Shown here one piece after another: positions 8,067-18,904 of a stretch of DNA of 64,000 bases. The translations under genes were made by a program, and so were the position numbers. The notes below the pieces were generated by a model that searched no databases, had not been told where the DNA came from, and was given only the letters and a program-made list of their open reading frames with translations. Each line of letters starts with the position of its first letter. The first letter of the stretch is position 1. Location: contig NZ_CP030033.1 of NCBI RefSeq assembly GCF_003611035.1, positions 372,001 to 436,000 on the forward strand, written 5' to 3'. Source of the DNA: Cryobacterium soli (GTDB lineage: Bacteria; Actinomycetota; Actinomycetes; Actinomycetales; Microbacteriaceae).

Positions 8067-8777
8067 TCAGAGCGCGAGGTCGCCGTTGACGATCTGCGCG
8101 GCGACGTCGGCCAGCGGCAGGCCGTTCGAGCGCGCATAGGTGCGGATGAGCGTGAACGCCTCGTCCATGCCGGCGCTGTGCGTGTACGCGACGACGCCCT
8201 TCGCCTGTTCGATGACCACGCGGCTGCTCAGCGCGTACTGGAGCTGCTGGCGCGCGACGTCGCTTTCACGCAGCGCCCGCTCCTGCAGGATCCCGATGGT
8301 GGCGACGTCGGCCAGGGCCTGCACCGTCGGCGCGTCCTGCTCGGGCAGCCCGCCCGTGCGTTCCCAGAACAGGTTGAGGGACCCGATGGTGGTCGCCCGC
8401 AGGCGCATGGGAACGGAGAACATGGATCCGAAGCCCTGCTCGAGAGCGCCGGCCCGGAAACGGGGCCATTTGGGACCGGAGGCGTCGATGTCGGGCACGG
8501 AGACGGAGTGACCGGTGATGACGCTTTCCACGCACGGGCCGCTGCCGCTGCGCAGCTGGAGGATCTCCACCAGTCGGCTGCGTTCGTTGGTGGACGCGAC
8601 GACTTCGAACTCCTCCTCGTCGGTGAGGATGATGCCGGCCGCTGACGCTTCGAACAGCGGCACGCACTTGGAGACCAGGGAGTGCAGCAGATCGACGAGG
8701 TCGTATCCGACCACGAGCGTGTCGGCCAGTGTCACGAAGGCCTCGACGAGTTGGCCTTCACGGGTCTTTGTTGCCAT
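8067..8777 (-). CDS. GAF-ANTAR regulator (first of a pair)
   Basis: A 236-residue protein. An N-terminal GAF domain (about 10-160; SGSGPCVESVITGHSVSVPDI, FGSMFSVPMRLRATTIGSLNLF) is followed by an ANTAR domain (about 170-230; LSSRVVIEQAKGVVAYTHSAGMDEAFTLIRTYARSNGLPLADVA). ANTAR domains bind tandem RNA hairpins and prevent transcription termination. The ATG at 8777 is taken, which leaves 7 bases after the stop of the next GAF-ANTAR gene upstream, so they form an operon. The GAF ligand is unknown. Confidence 0.85.
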   Translation of the reverse strand: MATKTREGQLVEAFVTLADTLVVGYDLVDLLHSLVSKCVPLFEASAAGIILTDEEEFEVVASTNERSRLVEILQLRSGSGPCVESVITGHSVSVPDIDASGPKWPRFRAGALEQGFGSMFSVPMRLRATTIGSLNLFWERTGGLPEQDAPTVQALADVATIGILQERALRESDVARQQLQYALSSRVVIEQAKGVVAYTHSAGMDEAFTLIRTYARSNGLPLADVAAQIVNGDLAL

Positions 8778-8784
8778 CACTCCA

Positions 8785-9510
8785 TCATAATGAGTCGGAC
8801 GAGGGCTCAGACGGGGATGCCCACTCCTCGGCGAAATCCAGGCGCCTGGCCACGATGTCGGCCGAGACCTCACGCACGGTCCGGCCCCTGGCGAAGGCGT
8901 AACCGGTGATGACCAGGTGGGCGTCGGCCGCGCTCACTCCGAGCTGGGCGAGCACCATCCCGGTGGCCTGGTGCACCTCCCGCCGGGAGAAGCCGTCGCC
9001 GTCGTCGTCCGGGCCCGGGTGGGGCTGGTCGGCCAGGCTGCGGCGTAGCACCTGACGGGCGCAGATCGTCGCCAGGGTCGTGGCGTCGCCGACCTGATCA
9101 TCGGTCAGCGTGGCCGGCCGCCGGCTGTAGAGGTCGACGGCACCGATGTTGAGAGAACCGAGGGCCAAGGGGAACGCGAAGAGCGAGCCCACCTCCGCAG
9201 CCCCGAGCGCTTCGGTGAACAGCGGCCAGCGGGCCACGTCGGTGCGGAAATCCTGGCTGAGCACGGGGCGGCGGTGGGCCAGGGCCTCCCAGCATGGCCC
9301 CTCGCCGAGGTCGAACTGCAGTTCGTCGAGCCGGGCCGCCTGGGCGTCGCTCGCGCACAGCGTCTCGGAGCCGAACGGCTGCCCGAGGGTGGAGATGGCG
9401 GCACCGGTGACGGGCAGCACGCGCAGGAACGGGCGGCACAGGCTGGTACGGCGCTCGAATGCGAGCGACAACTCCTCGACGGCGGCCCCGAAGGCCAAGC
9501 GATCAGACAT
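8785..9510 (-). CDS. GAF-ANTAR regulator (second of a pair)
   Basis: A 241-residue protein with the same two-domain layout as its downstream neighbour but diverged sequence. The GAF part includes LDLGEGPCWEAL-type residues (QFDLGEGPCWEALAHRRPVL) and VGSLFAFPLALGSLNIGAVDLY. The ANTAR part is RREVHQATGMVLAQLGVSAADAHLVITGYAFARGRTVREVSADIV. The start MSDRLAFG at 9510 was chosen over upstream in-frame codons that approach tRNA-Val. The pair presumably arose by duplication and could read different signals for a shared set of leader RNAs. Confidence 0.85.
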   Translation of the reverse strand: MSDRLAFGAAVEELSLAFERRTSLCRPFLRVLPVTGAAISTLGQPFGSETLCASDAQAARLDELQFDLGEGPCWEALAHRRPVLSQDFRTDVARWPLFTEALGAAEVGSLFAFPLALGSLNIGAVDLYSRRPATLTDDQVGDATTLATICARQVLRRSLADQPHPGPDDDGDGFSRREVHQATGMVLAQLGVSAADAHLVITGYAFARGRTVREVSADIVARRLDFAEEWASPSEPSSDSL

Positions 9511-9624
9511 GTGCACGCACGACCAAGGCGGCCGTCTCCTGCCGTGCTGCCATGGTGACCTCGCAACCGCCGGGCCCACCGGACCCGGGTGTGGAACTAC
9601 GGTGTGGGAACTCTGGAGGAAGTG

Positions 9625-9697
9625 TGGGCCCTACCGGGCTCGAACCGATGACATCCACGGTGTAAACGTGGCGCTCTACCAACTGAGCTAAAGGCCC
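9625..9697 (-). tRNA. tRNA-Val (anticodon TAC)
   Basis: The minus strand folds as a 73-nt cloverleaf: acceptor GGGCCTT with AGGGCCC, D-arm AGCTCAGTTGGTAGAGC, anticodon stem CCACG/CGTGG with loop TTTACAC, and T-arm GGTTCGAGCCC. The discriminator is A and CCA is not encoded. Anticodon TAC reads GUA and related valine codons. Confidence 0.93.
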
Positions 9698-9744
9698 CGA
9701 CCGAAACGAACCGGTTCAGGATGGGACAAGCCTACGACACAACG

Positions 9745-10230
9745 TCAGCTGCCGGAAAACGACGGCGCGGGATGCAGTTCGTCCAGCGCCGCCCGGTAGG
9801 CGTCGAGTGAGCGAGCCTGCCCCGGCGCGGTGATGAAGCTCGCCCGGATGATGCCGTCCGTGTCGATGAGGAATGTCGCCCGGTTGGCGAAACCCTTGTC
9901 CTCGAGGAACACCCCGTACTCCTTCGCGACCGAGCCGTGCGGCCAGAAGTCGGCGAGCAAGGTGAAGCCGTAGCCCTGCTGCTCTCCCCACGCCCGGAGG
10001 GTGTGCCGGGAGTCGACCGAGATGCCGATGAGTTCGACGCTGTTGTCGGCGAAGAGGCCCAGGTTGTCCCGCAGCTCGCACAGCTCACCGCTGCAGATTC
10101 CGGAGAACGCGAGGGGGAAGAAGACCAGGGCGACCGCCTTCTCGCCTCGGTAACGGCTGAGTTGAATGGTCTCGCCGAATTGACTGACGAGTTCGAAATC
10201 CGGAGCCTGGGTGTCGTTCTCCAGTGCCAT
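9745..10230 (-). CDS. ahpE: AhpE/BCP-type peroxiredoxin
   Basis: A 161-residue thiol peroxidase closely resembling mycobacterial AhpE. It reduces hydroperoxides in the cytoplasm. The signature FFPLAFSGICSGELCELRDN holds the peroxidatic C46; ADFWPHGSVAKEYGVF and RATFLIDTDGIIRASF are also AhpE-like. A second cysteine, C51, lies five residues on, the spacing of E. coli BCP, whereas from memory M. tuberculosis AhpE has Asp there. This member may therefore work by an atypical 2-Cys mechanism. It is divergent from aceE across 195 bp. Confidence 0.87.
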   Translation of the reverse strand: MALENDTQAPDFELVSQFGETIQLSRYRGEKAVALVFFPLAFSGICSGELCELRDNLGLFADNSVELIGISVDSRHTLRAWGEQQGYGFTLLADFWPHGSVAKEYGVFLEDKGFANRATFLIDTDGIIRASFITAPGQARSLDAYRAALDELHPAPSFSGS

Positions 10231-10425
10231 GGTGCGCGTCCTTCCCGGCCACCGGGAAACGATGGCTGAATACGGGGGGAAAGCCTATCCCGTGCACGCT
10301 TCCCAGCAAGAATCACTAGGCTGACGTGGTGCCTTTCGGTCGTGACCCGGCCGGGCTGTGTCCGGCACGCCTAACCAGGCATGATCCTTCCCCCACACGA
10401 TCTGCCCTACAGAAAGAGGTCGAGT

Positions 10426-13152
<2,727 letters not shown>

Positions 13153-13159
13153 CTGACCC

Positions 13160-14362
13160 GTGGCACCGGCGCCGAAGACAAAGGAACAGACCCTCACCTG
13201 GTTGCGCACGATTTCAGGTGAGTTGTCCACGGCGACGCTGAAACGACTCGAGGACACGCTGCCCTGGTATGGCGATATGCCACCAGGGCGGCGGTCCGCC
13301 GTCGGCCTGGTGGCCCAGGCCGGCATCACGTCCTTCATCTCCTGGTATGACGATCCCCGGTCCACGCCGTGGATCGCCGCGGACGTCTTCGGCGCCGCAC
13401 CCCGGGAGCTGCTCCGCTCGGTGAGCCTGCAGCAGACCCTGCAGCTGATCCGGGTGACCGTCGAGGTCGTCGAGGAGCGCGTCAAGGACGGGTCAGAGAC
13501 GCTCCGCGAAGCGATCCTGCTGTACTCCCGCGAGATCGCCTTCGGCGCGGCTGATGTCTACGCCCGCGCCGCCGAGGCCCGCGGGCTCTGGGACGCCAGG
13601 CTCGAGGCCCTCGTGGTCGACTCGATCCTCTCCGGCGAGTACGACGACGAGCTGCCCAGCCGCATCGCGGCCCTCGGCTGGCACGGCCACGGCGAGGTCT
13701 GCGTGCTCGTCGGAACGACCCCCAAGATGCTCGACGTCGACCAGTTGCGCCGGTCGGCCCGGCACATGACGGCCGATGTGCTCATCGGGGTGCAGGGCAA
13801 TCGTCTGGTCCTGGTGATCGGCCGGGCCCATCCCACAGTGCAGGACTCGGACGAGGCGACCGGCCCGCCGGCCCTGAGCTTCATGGACATCGCCCTGCAA
13901 CTCGAACCCAGCTTCGGCCCTGGCCATCTCGTGCTCGGACACGAGGTCCCCAACCTCGTCGACGCCTCGAAGAGCGCCAAGGCGGCCCTCGCCGGTTTCG
14001 CCGTTGCCCGCTCCTGGCGGAACGCGCCCAGGCCTGTGCAAGCCGACGATCTGTTGCCCGAACGCGCTCTCGCCGGCGACCCGCTGGCTCGGGCGACCCT
14101 CATCCACCGCATCTACCGCCCCCTGCAGGCGCACTCCACCGAGCTGCTCACCACACTGTGGTGCTACCTCGACAACGGCCGGTCGCTCGAGGCCACGGCC
14201 AGGGAACTGTTCGTGCACCCCAACACAGTTCGTTACCGGCTCAAGCGGGTCTCCGAGGTGATCGGCTACGACGCCACAGGCGCCAGGGAAGCCCTGATCC
14301 TGCAGGCCGCCCTCATCATCGGATCGATCAGCGACCACGACGGATCGACCCGGCGGCGCTGA
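13160..14362 (+). CDS. fasR: PucR-type HTH activator of fatty-acid synthesis genes
   Basis: A 400-residue regulator. The C-terminal PucR-type HTH is clear (TTLWCYLDNGRSLEATARELFVHPNTVRYRLKRVSEVIGYD, about 335-375). The middle resembles the GGDEF-like CdaR domain. Its place directly upstream of fabD matches Streptomyces coelicolor FasR (SCO2386), which activates the fab operon. The GTG start at 13160 has only a weak ribosome-binding site, so translation may be coupled to aceE, 7 bases upstream. The N-terminal sensor region (residues 1-150) has no motif I can name. Confidence 0.85.
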   Translation: MAPAPKTKEQTLTWLRTISGELSTATLKRLEDTLPWYGDMPPGRRSAVGLVAQAGITSFISWYDDPRSTPWIAADVFGAAPRELLRSVSLQQTLQLIRVTVEVVEERVKDGSETLREAILLYSREIAFGAADVYARAAEARGLWDARLEALVVDSILSGEYDDELPSRIAALGWHGHGEVCVLVGTTPKMLDVDQLRRSARHMTADVLIGVQGNRLVLVIGRAHPTVQDSDEATGPPALSFMDIALQLEPSFGPGHLVLGHEVPNLVDASKSAKAALAGFAVARSWRNAPRPVQADDLLPERALAGDPLARATLIHRIYRPLQAHSTELLTTLWCYLDNGRSLEATARELFVHPNTVRYRLKRVSEVIGYDATGAREALILQAALIIGSISDHDGSTRRR

Positions 14363-14382
14363 GCTGAAAGCCCGGCCCTTTG

Positions 14383-14420
14383 CGTTTACGGACAAACGTC
14401 TGGCGGATAGTCGGTAGATT
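14383..14420 (+). promoter_or_regulatory. fabD promoter with putative FasR operator
   Basis: Upstream of fabD an interrupted palindrome CGTTT-N6-AAACG (14383-14398) is followed by TAGATT (14415-14420), a plausible -10. The position 17 bases before the -10 reads ACAAAC, a poor -35, and the palindrome covers it. That layout suits an activator-dependent promoter. FasR binding is inferred from proximity, not shown. Confidence 0.4.
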
Positions 14421-14461
14421 ATCCACACCCCCCGCCTGTTCCAAGTTGGGAGACTTAGGAA

Positions 14462-15382
14462 ATGATTGTTGTCGTCTGCCCCGGTCAGGGCTCACAAACG
14501 CCCGGATTCCTCGAACCGTGGTTGCAGAACCCCGACTTCGCCGAGCGTCTCGCGGCCATGTCCGCCCCGGCCGGCACCGACCTCGTCACCGCCGGGACGG
14601 TCAGCGATGCAGACACCATCCGCGACACCGCGATCGCCCAGCCGCTGATCGTGGCGGCCGGCCTGCTGGCCCTTGACGCCCTCTTCACCGACGGCCGCCG
14701 CGACGGCATCGGCGGCATAGCGGGCCACTCGGTCGGCGAGATCACCGCTGCCGTCGGGGCCGGCGTGCTCGGGAGCACCGACGCCCTCACCTTCGTCGGC
14801 GAGCGTGGCCGGGCCATGAAGGCCGCAGCCGCCCTCGCACCGACCGGCATGAGCGCGGTCCTCGGCGGTGACGAGGCCGACCTCCTCGCCCGCCTCGCCG
14901 AGCTGGACCTCGAGCCGGCCAACTTCAACGGGGGCGGTCAGATCGTCGTCGCCGGAGCCCTCGACGCCCTCGCGGCCCTCGCCGCCGAACCGCCGGCCAA
15001 GGCCCGGGTCATTCCGTTGCAGGTCGCCGGAGCGTTCCACACCCGCCACATGCTGCCGGCCGTTCAACACCTGGACGCGGTGTCCCACACCCTCTCCCCG
15101 CAGGATCCGACCATTCCGCTCTGGACGAATAACGACGGCACCGTGGTGACCAGCGGCTCCCGCTTCATCGAACTTCTCGTCGGCCAGGTCTCGTCGCCGG
15201 TACGGTGGGACCTGTGCATGCAGGCGTTCACCGACGCCGGCGTCACCGGAATCATCGAGGTCGCCCCTGCCGGCGCCCTCGTCGGCCTGGCCAAACGCGC
15301 CCTGCGGGGCATCCCCAGCGTGGCCATCAGGACCCCGGACGATCTGCCTGCCGCATACGAACTGATCGACCACCAGGCCTGA
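14462..15382 (+). CDS. fabD: Malonyl-CoA:ACP transacylase
   Basis: A 306-residue enzyme that moves malonyl from CoA to ACP for fatty-acid elongation. It begins MIVVVCPGQGSQTPGF, has the nucleophile S90 in GHSVGE, and H193 in VAGAFHTRHM completing the Ser-His pair. It is the first gene of the fabD-fabH-acpP-fabF unit; fabH starts 29 bases after its stop. Length is normal for the family. Confidence 0.96.
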   Translation: MIVVVCPGQGSQTPGFLEPWLQNPDFAERLAAMSAPAGTDLVTAGTVSDADTIRDTAIAQPLIVAAGLLALDALFTDGRRDGIGGIAGHSVGEITAAVGAGVLGSTDALTFVGERGRAMKAAAALAPTGMSAVLGGDEADLLARLAELDLEPANFNGGGQIVVAGALDALAALAAEPPAKARVIPLQVAGAFHTRHMLPAVQHLDAVSHTLSPQDPTIPLWTNNDGTVVTSGSRFIELLVGQVSSPVRWDLCMQAFTDAGVTGIIEVAPAGALVGLAKRALRGIPSVAIRTPDDLPAAYELIDHQA

Positions 15383-15411
15383 ATCAGCCCAGTCGCCACC
15401 GGAAGAGACGA

Positions 15412-16413
15412 ATGACCCAGCCACAACTCCTGCAGTCGCAGGGCGCCCAGTACACCCGCATCCTCTCGGTGGGCGCCGCCCGCGGCGACCTCGTCGTACC
15501 CAACGACGACCTCGTCGGCCCGATCGACTCCTCCGACGAGTGGATCCAGCAGCGCACCGGAATCATCACCCGCACCCGCGCCAGCCAGGATGTGCTCGCG
15601 GTGGATCTGGCCACGACGGCTGCCATCGAGGCCATCGAGAAGAGCGGTATCCGCGCCGACCAGATCGATGCGATCATCATCGCCACCATCAGCAACGGTC
15701 GCCAGACCCCGTCGATGGCCGCCGTGGTCGCCGACCGCATCGGCGCCGTCCCGGCCGCCGCCTTCGACCTCAACGCCGCCTGTGCCGGCTACGCCTACGG
15801 CGTCGCCCAGGCCGACGCCCTGATCCGGTCCGGCGCCGCGCACTACGCGCTGGTCATCGGCGCAGAGAAGCTCTCCGACATGGTCGACGGCACGGACCGC
15901 AGCATCTCGTTCCTCCTGGGCGACGGAGCCGGCGCCGTGGTCATCGGACCGAGCGACTACCCGGGCATCTCTGCCTCGGTCTGGGGCTCGGACGGGCGTG
16001 CCGACGCTGTGGGGATGAACGCCACACTGCAGGAATACCGCCGCGGCGAGAAGGAGTGGCCCACGCTCCGCCAGGAAGGTCAGACCGTCTTCCGCTGGGC
16101 CGTCTGGGATATGGCCAAGATCGCCAAGCGGACCCTCGAAGCTGCCGGCATCACGGCCGACCAGCTGGCCGCCTTCATCCCGCATCAGGCCAACATGCGT
16201 ATCGTCGACGAGTTCGCCAAGCAGCTCAAGCTGCCGGACTCCGTCGTGATCGCCCGCGACATCGCCACGACGGGGAACACCTCCGCCGCGTCGATCCCCC
16301 TTGCCACCCACCGCCTGCTCGAGGAACACCCCGAGCTCAGCGGTGGTCTTGCCCTCCAGATCGGCTTCGGAGCCGGTCTGGTTTACGGCGCGCAGGTGGT
16401 TGTGCTGCCGTAG
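15412..16413 (+). CDS. fabH: Beta-ketoacyl-ACP synthase III
   Basis: A 333-residue condensing enzyme that starts fatty-acid chains from acyl-CoA and malonyl-ACP. The catalytic triad is visible: C124 in FDLNAACAGYAYG, H258 in FIPHQANMRIVD and N289 in TTGNTSAASIPLA. I chose the ATG at 15412 because GGAAGAG precedes it by a few bases; extension upstream would overlap fabD. In Actinobacteria FabH commonly uses branched primers, but specificity cannot be read here. Confidence 0.96.
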   Translation: MTQPQLLQSQGAQYTRILSVGAARGDLVVPNDDLVGPIDSSDEWIQQRTGIITRTRASQDVLAVDLATTAAIEAIEKSGIRADQIDAIIIATISNGRQTPSMAAVVADRIGAVPAAAFDLNAACAGYAYGVAQADALIRSGAAHYALVIGAEKLSDMVDGTDRSISFLLGDGAGAVVIGPSDYPGISASVWGSDGRADAVGMNATLQEYRRGEKEWPTLRQEGQTVFRWAVWDMAKIAKRTLEAAGITADQLAAFIPHQANMRIVDEFAKQLKLPDSVVIARDIATTGNTSAASIPLATHRLLEEHPELSGGLALQIGFGAGLVYGAQVVVLP

Positions 16414-16475
16414 CTGTCCTCTGTCCATCTAAACTGAATCTCGGTCAAACGAGACACCCTCAAGGAGAAAACACC

Positions 16476-16724
16476 ATGGCATTGTCCACCGAAGAAGTTC
16501 TTGCCGGCCTGGCCGAGCTCATCAACGACGAGACGGGCATCGCAACCGACACGGTTGAGCTGGACAAGTCGTTCACCGACGACCTGGACATCGATTCCAT
16601 CTCGATGATGACCATCGTCGTCAACGCTGAAGAAAAGTTCGACGTCAAGATCCCCGACGAAGAGGTCAAGAACCTCAAGACCGTCGGCGACGCCGTCGAG
16701 TTCATCGTCAAGGCCCAGGACTAG
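16476..16724 (+). CDS. acpP: Acyl carrier protein
   Basis: An 82-residue acidic protein carrying acyl chains on phosphopantetheine attached to S41 in DDLDIDSISMM. A strong AAGGAG site lies 7 bases before the ATG. It lies between fabH and fabF as usual in Actinobacteria. A GC-rich hairpin follows its stop, which could raise acpP message relative to fabF. Confidence 0.96.
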   Translation: MALSTEEVLAGLAELINDETGIATDTVELDKSFTDDLDIDSISMMTIVVNAEEKFDVKIPDEEVKNLKTVGDAVEFIVKAQD

Positions 16725-16735
16725 GTCCACGCCCG

Positions 16736-16771
16736 AACGGGCCGGCTGGCACCAGCCGGCCGGCCCGTTTT
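16736..16771 (+). terminator. Hairpin between acpP and fabF (possible attenuator)
   Basis: ACGGGCCGGC pairs with GCCGGCCCGT and is followed by a short T run (CGTTTTCC). It resembles a Rho-independent terminator inside the operon. fabF still follows 80 bases later on the same strand, so it probably acts as a partial terminator or an mRNA-stabilising stem. Two pairing registers are possible because the arms repeat CCGG. Confidence 0.5.
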
Positions 16772-16851
16772 CCAGGGACGCTCCATCCGGGGTCGTTGCC
16801 TCGTTTCGCGCACGTTCTCACTCGCGCTCGTTCTGACGGAGAGTCGTTGTT

Positions 16852-18087
16852 ATGACCAAGAAAATCGTTGTCACCGGTCTCGGTGCCACCTCCCCCCTCG
16901 GCGGGACCGCCACAGATACCTGGAACGCCCTCCTCGCCGGCGAGTCCGGCGCATCCACCCTCGACTATGAGTGGGTCGAGCGCACCGCGCTCCCCATCAC
17001 CTTCGCCGCCCAGGCGCGCGTCAAGCCCATCGACGTCCTCGCACGCCACGAGACCAAGCGCCTCGACCCGTCCAGCCAGTTCGCCCTCATCGCCGGCCGT
17101 GAGGCCTGGGCCGATGCGGGCATGCCCGCCGTTGAGCCCGAGCGGCTCGCCGTGGACTGGGCCACCGGAATCGGTGGGGTCTGGACTCTGCTGGACGCCT
17201 GGGACACCCTGCGCGAACGCGGCCCGCGCCGGGTCCTGCCGATGACGGTTCCCATGCTCATGCCCAACGGACCTGGAGCGGCGATCGGCATGGACCTGCA
17301 CGCACGGGCCGGCATCACCACCGTGGTATCCGCCTGCGCCTCGAGCACCGAGTCCCTCGTGAACGCGTACAACCGCCTCCAGGCCGGCCTCGCCGACGTC
17401 GTCATCGCCGGGGGTTCGGAGGCGGCCATCCACCCGCTGCCCATCGCCTCCTTTGCGGCCATGCAGGCTCTGTCCAAGCGCAACGACGACCCCGCGACGG
17501 CCTCCCGCCCCTACGACGTCAGCCGGGACGGCTTCGTGCTCGGTGAGGGCGCCGCGGCGCTCGTCGTGGAGACGGAGGAGCACGCCTTGGCCCGCGGCGC
17601 ACACATCTACGCCGAACTGCTGGGCGGCTCGATCACGAGTGACGCATACCACATCACCGCGCCGGACCCCGAGGGCTCCGCTGCGGCACGCGCCATGATC
17701 CAGACCATCCGGAATGCCGGCGCCGACCTGGCCGACGTCATGCACATCAATGCGCACGCCACCAGCACGCCCGTGGGCGATATCGCCGAGTACAACGCGC
17801 TGCGCCGCGTTTTCGGCGACCTGCTCGAAGGCATCCCCGTGTCGGCCACCAAGGCCTCGACCGGGCACCTGCTCGGCGGCGCCGGAGCGATCGAGGCACT
17901 GTTCACGGTCAAGGCCCTGTCCGAACGGATGCTTCCGCCGACCATCAACCTGACCGAGCAGGATGCCGCCATCCCGCTGGATGTCGTCACTTCGCCCCGG
18001 TCCCTGGGCGCCGGGGACCTGCTCGCGATCAGCAACTCGTTCGGGTTCGGCGGCCACAACGCCGTCGTCGCCTTCCGGTCGGTCTAA
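16852..18087 (+). CDS. fabF: Beta-ketoacyl-ACP synthase II
   Basis: A 411-residue elongation condensing enzyme (KAS II). Catalytic C162 lies in VVSACASSTES, H302 in HINAHATSTPVGD and H339 in STGHLLGGAGA, giving the Cys-His-His triad. It begins MTKKIVVTGLGATSPLG. It closes the fab operon, and a long perfect palindrome lies 17 bases after the stop. Confidence 0.96.
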   Translation: MTKKIVVTGLGATSPLGGTATDTWNALLAGESGASTLDYEWVERTALPITFAAQARVKPIDVLARHETKRLDPSSQFALIAGREAWADAGMPAVEPERLAVDWATGIGGVWTLLDAWDTLRERGPRRVLPMTVPMLMPNGPGAAIGMDLHARAGITTVVSACASSTESLVNAYNRLQAGLADVVIAGGSEAAIHPLPIASFAAMQALSKRNDDPATASRPYDVSRDGFVLGEGAAALVVETEEHALARGAHIYAELLGGSITSDAYHITAPDPEGSAAARAMIQTIRNAGADLADVMHINAHATSTPVGDIAEYNALRRVFGDLLEGIPVSATKASTGHLLGGAGAIEALFTVKALSERMLPPTINLTEQDAAIPLDVVTSPRSLGAGDLLAISNSFGFGGHNAVVAFRSV

Positions 18088-18104
18088 GCCGCGCGACGGT
18101 CGCC

Positions 18105-18142
18105 GAAGCCGGCCACCCGACCATGGTCGGGTGGCCGGCTTC
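18105..18142. terminator. 38-bp perfect palindrome, bidirectional terminator
   Basis: The arm GAAGCCGGCCACCCGACC is followed by AT and then by its exact reverse complement. It sits between convergent fabF (stop 18087) and the DUF3145 gene (stop 18176), so one element can end both transcripts. T-runs are short on both sides, so the stem itself must do most of the work. Confidence 0.75.
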
Positions 18143-18175
18143 CGTCGTACCGGGACGGTCCCACCCTGTGTCGTC

Positions 18176-18697
18176 TCAACCCGCGCGGTGCAGCCAGACG
18201 ACGCTCGAGAAGTCGCCGGCGTGCCGGAAGGCCTCCAACTCGTCGTCCCAGGCTTGCCCGAGCACGCGCTGCAGCTCCTGCTGGAGCTGGACCGGGTCCG
18301 TGCCAGCTGTGGACATGGCGGCACGCAGCCGGTCTTCGGGCAGCACGACGTTGCCCGCCGTGTCGGTCTGGGCGAAATGGATGCCAAGGGTCGGGGTGTG
18401 CACCCACCGTCCGCCGTCGCGGCCCGGGCCAGGGTCCTCGGTGACCTCGAAACGCAGGTGCTCCCAACCCAGCAGTTCGGAGGCTATCGCCGCGCCACTT
18501 CCCGGCGCCCCCTCCCAGTAGAACTCGGCTCGCTGAGCACCGGGAAGCACGGGCTGCGCACTCCACTCGAAACTCACCGCCTCGTCGAGGGCACGGCTGG
18601 CCGCCCACTCCACGTGCGGGCACAGGGCACGCGGTGCCGAATGCACATACAAAACTCCCCGTGCAGTCGGTGACTGACGAGCATGGGGTGCCGTCAT
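18176..18697 (-). CDS. DUF3145 domain protein
   Basis: A 173-residue protein of an actinobacteria-specific family. ATG at 18697 (MTAPHARQSPTARGVLYVHSAP) is preceded by a good GGAG site. Diagnostic stretches are RGVLYVHSAPRALCPHVEWA, WEHLRFEVTEDPGPG and a C-terminal QAWDDELEAFRHAGDFSSVVWLH. The family is often found right after fabF in Actinobacteria, as here though convergent, suggesting a lipid- or cell-cycle-related role that is not established. Confidence 0.8.
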   Translation of the reverse strand: MTAPHARQSPTARGVLYVHSAPRALCPHVEWAASRALDEAVSFEWSAQPVLPGAQRAEFYWEGAPGSGAAIASELLGWEHLRFEVTEDPGPGRDGGRWVHTPTLGIHFAQTDTAGNVVLPEDRLRAAMSTAGTDPVQLQQELQRVLGQAWDDELEAFRHAGDFSSVVWLHRAG

Positions 18698-18904
18698 CGT
18701 GTTCTCCGTTCCCTGGTTGTTGTTCGAGGTGCGTCTTCCCCAACGAACTCGACGACAACAACTGTGGAACCGGGACCTGACCGATGAATGCAGGCTCTGG
18801 GCGGTGCTCTTAGCTGAATTATGCCTCACTCACCCGGGAAATCACAACGAAGTGCCCACGCGTTATGTATATTCGGTATAGCTTTAGTGGATTTCGGAGG
18901 CACG

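Noticed and set aside
9575..9600. CCGGGCCCACCGGACCCGGG, resembling a second DosR box upstream of the GAF-ANTAR pair
   Set aside because: Spacing between half-sites is 15 rather than 14 and the GGGAC core is broken; likely GC-rich chance.
18800..18840. TTAGCTGAATTATGCCTCA resembling a DtxR/IdeR iron box
   Set aside because: Too many mismatches to the 19-bp consensus and the neighbouring genes are not iron genes.
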